This document shows positions 56,056 to 64,000 of a stretch of 64,000 bases of DNA, one piece after another. Made by a program: the position numbers and the translations under genes. Positions within the stretch are counted from its first letter, which is position 1, and each line of letters starts with the position of its first letter. This DNA is from Patellaria atrata CBS 101060 (Eukaryota > Ascomycota > Dothideomycetes > Patellariales > Patellariaceae). Location: the NCBI GenBank assembly GCA_010093705.1, contig MU006094.1, forward strand, positions 270,834-334,833, given 5' to 3'. Under the pieces are notes generated by a model that was not told where the DNA came from, ran no database searches, and worked only from the letters and a program-made list of their open reading frames with translations.

Positions 56056-56934
56056 TCATGGATTGAATGGTAAGCTTTCCTGTCCTTCAGGTTGCTTCCA
56101 TGTGAACCCTTCAGGCACTTCCACAGCCTTCTCCTTTAGCCACCCTTGCACATGCTCCCAGTCCACACATTTGTGCATCGCGTTCGAGTTAGGCGTGGGA
56201 TTTTGGTGGTCGCGCACCCAGTTGTACGTGACCAACCCCACGTCAAAATTGCACATCAGGCTTTGTCGAATGTAGTCGACGCAGTGCTCGTAATGCCTTT
56301 CGTACATCTCCGGAATCTCCTCCACTTTCTTCAGCACGTTCGGGAAGTATGACCGATGGTGGTCTTGCCAGATGTAGTGCAAACAGTGCAGTTGGTGGGT
56401 ACCAACTGTTGCGGCGATGTATCCGCCGCCAGCCTCAGCTGGGAACTGGGCCGCGGTGCGTAGAGTATGATTCACGCGTACCATATCGGAAGCTGAAACC
56501 GCAATCATTCCATACTGCATTATGGAATGCCAGGCATCTTCTACCGCAGGGGAGGGTGGGCCCTTGAAAGGAGATTCATACCAGAGGGACCCGTTAAACC
56601 GGTTCTCAATATATGGTCGATCGGCAAGTGCTTCGTTAACAGGCGCTGAACATGGTTAATCGATGGCATGATTGATCTGGAACATTCGGGGGTTCTTACA
56701 ATAGTAATTATATCTCTCCCAGCATTGTCGTCCTATTTGCCCTCTGCTAAGGACAAGGATGATCGAAAGGATCCCGATTGCAAGTAAACTCACAACGTGA
56801 GCTATCCAGTGGAATAAACTGTGGGATGTTTGGATGTTTTGGTATTCTTCGCTTTCCTCGCTTTTGAGTTCATTAATAGAGGTTGGTGAACTTGATCGAT
56901 CGGAAATCGGGGTATACTGTATTCGAGATGGCAT
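56056..56934 (-). CDS. DUF3328/UstYa-type oxidase
   Basis: Exons 56934..56700 and 56645..56056 (transcript order) give 274 residues. A cytoplasmic N-terminus leads to one membrane helix (about residues 41-62, FHWIAHVVSLLAIGILSIIL), then a lumenal domain. The two family motifs of the HxxHC type are both present: HQLHC at about 162-166 and HYEHC at about 196-200, the latter in YERHYEHCVDYIRQSLMC. UstYa-type proteins carry out oxidative cyclisation of ribosomal peptides (ustiloxins, phomopsins, asperipin, cyclochlorotine). The gene is divergent from a repeat-containing secreted peptide gene at 57639 with about 700 bases between the starts, the arrangement expected for a RiPP locus. Confidence 0.93.
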
Positions 56935-57638
56935 TTCTGATAACTGAAGCTGACTGCATCAATTAAGAGAAGTCATTCGTAATCAAAGTAATTGATGATA
57001 TGGGAGTTATACTTATAAGACTGTAGGAAATTTTTAGAGAGCCCTTGAAGAAGACTGATATGAGGAGTTGAAAAGGTAGATACGCGCAAGAGTGAAAAGA
57101 AACCCAGTAGACCTAACTTGTCAGTGTCAAAGTCTATCAAATATACCCCCGCTGCGTGCGTCATGAGGTGGCCAAGCGACGATAGTGGTTGGACGGGGTA
57201 TTTACATGCGAGTTAAGCCATTTTATTGCTGCATACCGTTGATTGAGGTACGGTTCTGGCGGAGGAGATCCTGTACGGATAAGACAGCGTCCCCAAGTGC
57301 CTTTCAGTCGCACAGTATATTGATTGTCCCCTGATCCGACCAATAAGAAAACACTTAAACAGGCCATCTCAAGGATTTAGATGATACTGTTTGCAATAAT
57401 CATGAGTCTTTTGGGTGTTTGGTCCGACCTTCTACTTCTACGGGATCCGAGATCTGCGACAGGGATTTTAACGAGTTCTGATAATGAGGTTGCTCTAGTT
57501 GATGGCCAGATATAAATGACTTCTGGAATACCACTACGATATCCCTCTCAGTCATTTCAGAAGTCCTTCAACACTTACCATAGCTGCCTCAATAACCTCT
57601 GGCTTCCATCCCTAAAATCACACAAATCTGTACTCAAC
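56935..57638. promoter_or_regulatory. Divergent promoter region of the peptide/oxidase pair
   Basis: 704 bases separate the ATGs of two divergently transcribed genes. A TATAAA at 57511..57516 lies about 120 bases before the precursor ATG. On the minus strand, TATAAG near 57010 lies about 80 bases before the oxidase ATG. A shared control region would allow co-expression; this is inference. No separate gene seen. Confidence 0.55.
57511..57516 (+). promoter_or_regulatory. TATA box of the peptide-precursor gene
   Basis: TATAAA, 123 bases upstream of the ATG at 57639, with C/T-rich leader sequence between. Confidence 0.45.
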
Positions 57639-58134
57639 ATGAAGTCCATCCTCATAGTGTCTGCTCTCATTGCAATGGGAATCGCTGCTCCAGTCGCTAA
57701 GACCACCAGTACGTCCTCTACAGCGAATATCAATGCGGTGATAAAAGCTAACATTTGAAGACTTCGAGGCAGATTCATTGCTTCAGGTCAGCAAAGACGA
57801 ATCTTCTTATGCCACCAGGGACACATTCGAAGCAGACGCCCTCCTCCAAGTCAGCAAGGATGCATCTTCCTACGTCGACAAGCGTAGCAACTTCGAAGCT
57901 GATCCTTTGCTTGACGTAGCAAAGGGTGCAAAATCTTCCTACTTCGAAGCAGACCCTCTTCTTCAAGTCAGCAAGGATGCATCCTCCTATGCCGAAAGGA
58001 ATACCTTCGAAGCGGACCCCTTGCTAGACGTTGGAGATGTCGCTGAATCTTCTTACGCTACGAAGCGGGGAAACTTCGAAGCGGATGGTTTGCTCCAAGT
58101 TGACAAGACCGACTCATCATACGCTAGCGAGTAA
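57639..58134 (+). CDS. Secreted repeat peptide, putative RiPP (dikaritin-type) precursor
   Basis: Exons 57639..57708 and 57761..58134 (GTACGT...GAAG intron, GCTAAC branch site) give 147 residues. MKSILIVSALIAMGIAAPVA is a signal peptide. The rest consists of six imperfect repeats (about residues 24-43, 44-65, 66-84, 85-103, 104-126, 127-147) on the pattern FEADxLLQVSKDxSSY, followed by a short spacer. Lys-Arg pairs, the kexin cleavage signal, end repeats 2 and 5; repeats 1 and 4 end in a single Arg and repeat 3 lacks a basic end. Each repeat contains the invariant SSY, so a Tyr-containing core peptide is possible. Repeated, kexin-processed secreted precursors next to a UstYa gene are the pattern of fungal RiPPs. 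Alternatively it is an unmodified kexin-processed secreted peptide. Confidence 0.85.
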
Positions 58135-58659
58135 AGAAGCAAAGGACTGATATGAAAGCCAAGGACTTTGATATGAAGTGATTGTTTGTGAAACGGCAGC
58201 TAAATAGGGGATGAACATTCGGTTTAGGTTGGAATGAGACCGTAGCAGCGAAGGGAGGTGACAGTAGTAGTACTTGATGTAACAGGAACCCAGTGATATC
58301 CCGAAGCAATCTTTACTATTGTTTCAAAGACTTTTGATGAAATAGAATGAAACTCGTTGATGTTACGAAGAGCGCTGTATGCATGAAATGTTCGCGTTGC
58401 AGTGAGATGAAAAGTTTCGTGTCGGGATTCGGGAAGATATTCTCCTTTAGTAATGTTTTAGTAATAGCGCTAGCTCAGACGAACTATATCACGTGAGTGG
58501 CTAAAATGATAGGATTAGCGCCGAGGCTAGCACTATCTTATTTCCGGTCTGTGCGTTGAGCTAGCCAGAAAGTACTCCTCTCTCTGAAAAAATGACAAGA
58601 AATTCCAGCAAACATCTAATAACAACAACGTATTTTTAACATGATCACCCGCTCATAAC
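58135..58659. other. Intergenic region after the precursor gene
   Basis: Precursor 3' UTR, then promoter of the ThDP enzyme. No gene seen. Confidence 0.5.
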
Positions 58660-61034
58660 ATGAACGCCTCAACAGGTATCAGAAGTGCGGCTACACGTAG
58701 TGCCCGAGCTCTCAAAATCCGCAGCAATGCGAGATGTCGAATTGCCTGTGCCTCATATTCAGTTGGCCCCTTGCTGTCCACAACATCTCCAACCACCTTC
58801 TCTCGACGTCAAAAAGACACTCATCAGTCAGCAGTTAGACATACTTATTCAACATCTATGGCACAACCAGGACCGTAAGTACGACTAATGATATGACCTA
58901 TATTGCAACACTTTGAGCAATTTCTATCTTTTATTTGTAGTTACTCCAATTCTCCGGCACTCAGTCAGTTTTACTTGTCCGTCTCTTGTTCTTTTTCATC
59001 CAGGATGAGGCCATAGTTCCTTACATGTATTAGAATAATTGTCATGCGATTGATACTTTAGCATTCCAAATTTTTTCGACCTGCGTTCTCCCTCTTAATA
59101 ATATTTGACAGTTACACCACGGCATTCGCATTGTTTGAGGCCTTGTGGGAGGTGCGTGAGTCCTTCCTGCGCTATTCATTATCACTCAATTGATTACTTC
59201 GATAGGCTGGAGTAACAACATGCTTTGTAAATGTTGGTTCAGACCACCCATCTATTATTGAAGCCATAATCAAAGGTAAACGAGAACGGCCAGATAGATG
59301 GCCGAAAATGGTCACGTGTCCTTCGGAGATCACAGCTATATCTATGGCTGATGGCTATGCCCGAATCACTGGAAAGCCACAGGCAGTCATAGTTCATGTA
59401 GATGTGGGCACGCAAGCTCTTGGTCAAGGTGTGCACAATGCGAGTATTGGGCGTGCCCCGGTCTTTATCTTTGCCGGACTCTGTCCCTATACGGAATCCG
59501 GCGAACTTACCGGTTCAAGAACAGAGTACATGCACTGGCTTCAAGAGGCGCCGGACCAGAAGGCTATTGTACGACAGTACTGCAGATATACTGGCGAGAT
59601 AAGGTCCGGGTTAAATGCTAAGCAGACAGTTGCTCGTGCTCTGCAGTTTTCTACAAGCGCCCCTAAAGGTCCAGTCTATGTTGCTAGTGCCCGAGAGGTT
59701 TTGGCAGAAGAGATCACGCCGCATTCTCTAACCCAAGATGAGTGGGTGCCGATAGGCCCGGGCGCTTTGCCTGAAGATGCTGTCTCAGAGATTTCACAAG
59801 CATTAGTGCACGCAGAACGGCCACTTATAATAACTGGTTACTCAGGTCGAGATCGTCGGACACCGGAGCAATTAGTGACACTTGCGGATCTCATACCTGG
59901 CTTGCGCGTTCATGATACTGGTGGCAGTGATGTGTGCTTCCCATTCTCACACCGAGCATCACAAGGTTTTCGTTTAAGCTCCGACGAGATTACAAGGGAT
60001 GCAGATGTCATATTACTTCTAGATGTCGACGTCCCCTGGATCCCTTCTCGTAACGCACCACCGAAAACTACCCGCATTTACCATGTCGACATCGATCCCC
60101 TCAATCAGCAGATCTCAGTCTCCTTCTTTCCGGCACATGGTCGCTGGAGATCTGATTCTTATACGGTCCTTAATCAGTTGCTTTCTTATATCAAGCAAGA
60201 TTCAATCCTCAGTACGACACTCCAGGCTTCGAAGTACGCCGACCGTGGAAACAAACTGGCTGAAACTCATAAAGCCCGACTCCAGGAGATTGCCAAGACT
60301 CCTCAACTTGGAGATGAAGAGCCCCTCAACGGCCATAACATTGGTTGCCTTCTCAAGCAATGTCTTCCAGAGTCTACGACTTTTACTATTGAGGCTGTTA
60401 CCTGTGGTCAAATACTCTCGGATCAATTACAACCAAGTAGACCGGGTAGTTGGATAAATTGTGGCTCCACTGGCATCGGATGGAGCAACGGTGCAGCCTT
60501 GGGTATCAAGATGGCCCTGGATGATATGCAGGAAAAGAAAGATGCACTTCCAAATCTTGTTTGCCACGTTGTTGGTGATGGAAGTTTTATGTGTGCTGCA
60601 CCTTCAAGCGCTTTGTGGGTCGCTAGCAAGTACAAGATTCCGATCCTAACCGTAGTGCTAAATAACGGGGGTAAGTCTAGCCCCATTTCTACATATACCT
60701 ATTCAGTTCAATTTTTTCACTAACTGAACTTGGTACAGGCTGGAAAGCTCCCCGTAACTCGACGGAATTAGTCTACCCCAAGGGGCTGAATAAAGGGGCC
60801 ACAGACGACGAACTTAACATCTCATTTAAACCATCCCCGAATTATGCTCTGTTAGCGCAGGCAGCTGCTGGATCGGACTCTGCAAATAACCAGGACAACC
60901 ATAGAGCTGGAGGAGATTGGATGAGAGGTGTACGTGTGAAGACCGTCAAAGAGTTCAGAACCGAGCTTAAAAACGCTGTGACTAGAGTTCAGAAAAATGG
61001 CCAAGGGATGCTTATAGATGCGTTGATAGAATAG
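58660..61034 (+). CDS. Thiamine-diphosphate-dependent enzyme, acetolactate synthase-like
   Basis: Exons 58660..58874, 59112..59151, 59206..60670 and 60739..61034 give 671 residues. The first 65 residues are Arg/Ser-rich and lack acidic residues at the start, like a mitochondrial presequence. The ThDP N-domain follows, with the catalytic Glu in CPSEITAISMADGYA (about 126), then the central domain and the C-domain with GDGSFMCAAPSSALWVASKY (GDG at about 542) and the closing NNGGW (NN at 571-572). This matches the GDG-N28-NN cofactor motif. Decarboxylates a 2-keto acid, giving an acetolactate- or aldehyde-type product; the substrate is not readable. It lies 0.5 kb from the precursor gene, but no known RiPP locus needs it. 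The 237-nt first intron is long; exon 1 is the least certain part. Confidence 0.85.
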
Positions 61035-61591
61035 GCTAAACAGGGCTAGATGTGCCTGTAGGTTCTAGTAGGTCTACATCGCTAATCTAAAATAACATTT
61101 CAGCAACAGAGCTGGAAGCCGTACATCATCCAGTACTTCGAACTATATATCTCCTACTTATTTTGAGATTTGATAGAAAATTTAGGATGACGTGGGAAAT
61201 CTAGGTTGCCAAGCCTGTGGTTTAATATAAATCAATCTGGTAGCACGTTCCGCTTTGAAACAACTAACCTTATAGGTAAACGGAGAACAAAGGCCCGCCA
61301 GTCATAGGAACATCCAGTTTTATGTCCTACTTTAACAATTTATTCGACGAACGACACTGGTGGTAACTTTCTTTCCAGGTCAAGCGAAGGTGGTTGATGA
61401 CCTCCAGCTCGACTTTGGCATTCTCGAAGGCCGGTTCCAGGTTCTCCATGGCCAACCCGGATCGCATCGCCGAAATTGTGCATAAATCTGGGGAAGTGCA
61501 AGTCCCTACTGACAGATATAAAACGGACCTACGACTGTGATCGTTTGTCTATGTTGTCCCCTCGTTACTAACTCCGGAATTCCCTATAAAT
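61035..61591. other. Intergenic region and AA9 promoter
   Basis: 3' UTR of the ThDP gene and the promoter of the AA9 gene. No gene seen. Confidence 0.5.
61517..61522 (+). promoter_or_regulatory. TATA box of the AA9 gene
   Basis: TATAAA, 75 bases upstream of the ATG at 61592. Confidence 0.5.
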
Positions 61592-62472
61592 ATGGTGAAC
61601 TTCCTATTGTCTGCTTTGACGATCGGTGCTGGCCTCTCTGGCGCGGTTTCAGCCCACGGCTACCTTAAGAACATCGAATACAATGGTGTCAAATATCCTG
61701 CGTGGCAAGTTGGTCAAGATGATTACCTAAATCCAGTGCCCACTCGTTACGCGCGTCAGATCAAGGACAATGGCCCGGTGCCCGATTTTACATCTAAGGA
61801 TATCACGTATGAAGCCGTAATTTTCCAAGAGATAACAGACTGACAAAATCCATTTAGGTGCAACGTTGGCGGTAACAAACCAGCTTCCGGAATCATTGAC
61901 GTGAAAGCCGGTTCAAAAGTGTACGTCTGTAAAATATTCAAACTAAATGATATCAGAAGTCTTACTACTCATACAGCAAATTCATCTGGGACCAATGGGG
62001 CAGCTCCCACAGTGGTCCAGTAATGACCTATCTCGCAAAATGCACTCCTAACTGCGCCTCCTTTAAAGGCGACTCCGGCAACGTCTGGGTCAAGATTGAT
62101 CAAGTGGCCTACGACAAATCCAAGGCTACACCATGGGGCTCCGACTGCCTCGCCAAGAACGGCGCGACATGGACCGTCACCATCCCCCCTTCCATAGCTG
62201 ACGGAGAGTATCTTCTCCGTCATGAGATCCTGGGTTTGCATGTTGCCGGAACGAGGATGGGAGCGCAGTTCTACCCGAGTTGTACCCAGATTAAAATTTC
62301 CGGTGGAGGCAGTGCGAATCCGAGCGGTATTGCGCTTCCAGGAGCGTATAATCCGGACGATAAGCAGGGTATTTTGACAGAGCTTTGGAGAATTCAGCAG
62401 GGGCAAGTTTCTTATACGGCACCCGGTGGAGCGGTGTGGTCAGGAGCGGTTGCGAACAGTATGGCCTGTTAA
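61592..62472 (+). CDS. AA9 lytic polysaccharide monooxygenase
   Basis: Copper enzyme that oxidatively cleaves cellulose or related glucans; secreted. Exons 61592..61806, 61858..61920 and 61977..62472 give 257 residues. The signal peptide ends AVSA (residue 21), leaving His22 as the N-terminal copper ligand of the mature protein (HGYLKNIEYNG). The second copper-site His is in SSHSGP (about 104) and the axial Tyr in QFYPSC (about 192). Other family signs are WVKIDQ, LLRHEILGLH and CTQIKISGGG. No cellulose-binding module follows; the protein ends in a Gly/Ala-rich stretch with SMAC. Expression is likely induced on plant material, as usual for AA9. Confidence 0.96.
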
Positions 62473-63428
62473 GGAGCAAGGTATGGTATCACGATAATGC
62501 CGTTCGTCAAACCTTGGGGTGCTCTTTCGGTTCTTGAATGTGAATTAATTTTTCGGAATTGATACGGGGATATTAGTTGCCAAGAGAAAGCTGAATAACA
62601 TTATGAGGAAAGGAGCATCTCTTCTCCTGATTCCCTACAAGGTATACAAGGTTCGGGAGTCAGTACAATATAGATATGAGTCGTATTGTACAATGCACTC
62701 ATTTTGGATAGTCAGCCATCTCATACTACTCAAACAATTCGTGCTATTTACCTATTTTCTATGATCACTCATTTCACGCAATCAAATCATCTGGTACAGT
62801 TTAGTCATTTGTTGTAATTCAAACAGTCCATACGGTTCAGTCATTATATAATGTTCAGTCATTGCGCACAGTCAATCCATTTCGTGCCGATCAGTCATCT
62901 CGTACTATCCATTTCATTCGTACGTTTAACGAGGTGGTATCTCTAATTGATTTCTAACAACGTCTTTGACACTCTCGACTCACCATTACTGTAGAGTAAA
63001 GCGAACTAGGGGGATGGTGACAAGGAACAAAGAGAATCTCAAATATGAAGGAGATAAATGAGCAACCTGTAGTGAGCGGACAGTAAGTTAGAACCGAAAA
63101 CTTCCTATACAATACGTTCTAACTTAATCTCAGGTTTATATTTACAATGTACTACACTTTAGAATACTGTTTTTAATCAGTTTACATTGTTCCGCGCTAT
63201 TCTATATGAACTTCATCCAATGAAAAGCATTGTTCAAGCTCTGTCTCTTTACAAACATGAGAGCAGATCTTATAAAACTGCGGACTATTTTACTATTTTA
63301 CGGAGTTTATCACAAACATTCAACCAACCTATACAGGTACTCGTTCAAATCACCACATTACAAAAGTTCCCCTTGAACTACTGTCATCCTCATATCATCA
63401 CACTCCACCCGAACAACAACAATTCACA
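62473..63428. other. Intergenic region with degenerate tandem repeat
   Basis: Apart from the repeat at 62709..62925 and a leader rich in A and C just before 63429, nothing is recognised. Confidence 0.5.
62709..62925 (+). repeat. Degenerate ~20-bp minisatellite
   Basis: About ten imperfect copies of a word near TCAGTCATTTCGTAC occur, including TCAGCCATCTCATAC, TTAGTCATTTGTTG, TCAGTCATTATATAA, TCAGTCATTGCGCAC, TCAATCCATTTCGTGC and TCAGTCATCTCGTAC. Spacing is about 17-25 bases and irregular. Confidence 0.6.
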
Positions 63429-64000
63429 ATGCCTGGAAACAGCAGTACAACACCAATCACAATCGCTGACCGCATAGCTTACATCAAAGAAACTGAAACC
63501 ACCTCCTTCCGCGCCTCTACCACGCAAAGTCTCACCGCTCTCGCGACCAACACTCAAGCAGTCCTGGAAAGCCTAGAGGATGTTCCAACAATCAACAGCC
63601 TCCTTGATGCCCTCGCGCCACTCACACAACGAATTACTAGCCTTGAGACCCCAAGTTCGTATGTAACTTCACAAGCAGTTCAAACACTTACCACCATTAG
63701 CAGTGGTGTAAATGCGCTGCTGGAGAGAGAGGATGAGAGGAAAGGGAAACAAGAGAGGAATGAGCAGGAAGCGCTCAGGAAACGGATCCAAGTCTTGGAG
63801 AAAGAAAACCGACATCTCGCCCGAGAAAGCAAGGACCTTCGCTCCGACCTCACTGGTCTGCGCTCAGACTCGCAAAGCCTCCGAGGCGACAAAGCGGAAC
63901 TCAAACGCATGGTCGCTTCCTTGCAAGTCCGACTCATCAATATGACTTCCGCTTCCCTGTCTTTCTCGCCCTCGGCTTCTCGTGCGCAACAATCCCCATC
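63429..64000 (+). CDS. Coiled-coil protein, 3' partial
   Basis: An open frame of 190 codons starts at the ATG 63429 (MPGNSSTTPITIADRIAYIK) and runs out of the window. From about residue 95 the sequence is a strong coiled coil (EREDERKGKQERNEQEALRK, then RIQVLEKENRHLARESKDLR), continuing to about residue 175, with heptad-spaced leucines, before a Ser-rich segment. No family recognised. It has no intron in the visible part. Confidence 0.65.
   Translation, partial: MPGNSSTTPITIADRIAYIKETETTSFRASTTQSLTALATNTQAVLESLEDVPTINSLLDALAPLTQRITSLETPSSYVTSQAVQTLTTISSGVNALLEREDERKGKQERNEQEALRKRIQVLEKENRHLARESKDLRSDLTGLRSDSQSLRGDKAELKRMVASLQVRLINMTSASLSFSPSASRAQQSP

Overview
This is a window of nuclear genome from a filamentous ascomycete (Pezizomycotina); the protein set suggests Leotiomycetes/Helotiales, but that assignment is inference. 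Genes are split by short GT-AG introns (mostly 45-75 nt) with CTAAC/CTAAT branch sites. Genes are dense on both strands and separated by AT-rich spacers holding decayed sequence. I joined exons by hand from reading frame, splice signals and family conservation.

Region 1 (1-19.8 kb) is mostly core genes: the 3' part of a WD40 protein, acetyl-CoA synthetase (facA type), a membrane ADAM metalloprotease, a type II membrane protein of unknown function, a hormone-sensitive-lipase-like hydrolase, the nucleotide-excision-repair protein RAD7 and phosphomannose isomerase. Region 2 (19.8-32 kb) alternates decayed sequence (a TauD-type dioxygenase pseudogene, tRNA-like relics, a nested tandem repeat, a GC-rich broken gene) with SNU66/SART1, PTH2 and an APH-type kinase. 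Region 3 (32-49 kb) has a 2-hydroxyacid dehydrogenase, a GAS2-domain cytoskeletal protein, a DUF2470 membrane protein, a MITE-like element, two tandem paralogues sharing a C-terminal amphipathic motif (one followed by a 53-nt poly-C tract), a Stc1-domain protein, a repeat-bearing orphan protein and a seven-helix rhodopsin-domain protein.

Region 4 (50.9-64 kb) is accessory and the most interesting part. Two MFS transporters are followed by a divergent pair: a DUF3328/UstYa-type oxidase (minus strand) and a secreted peptide precursor with six internal repeats and some Kex2 dibasic sites (plus strand). This arrangement is the hallmark of fungal dikaritin-type RiPP (ribosomally made, post-translationally modified peptide) clusters. 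A thiamine-diphosphate enzyme, an AA9 lytic polysaccharide monooxygenase and the start of a coiled-coil protein follow.

The expected logic of the peptide locus, from known ustiloxin/asperipin systems, is this: the precursor enters the secretory pathway, kexin cuts between repeats, the membrane-anchored UstYa-type enzyme oxidatively cyclises the cores, and a transporter exports the product. Only the precursor/oxidase pair is well supported here; membership of the other genes is inference.
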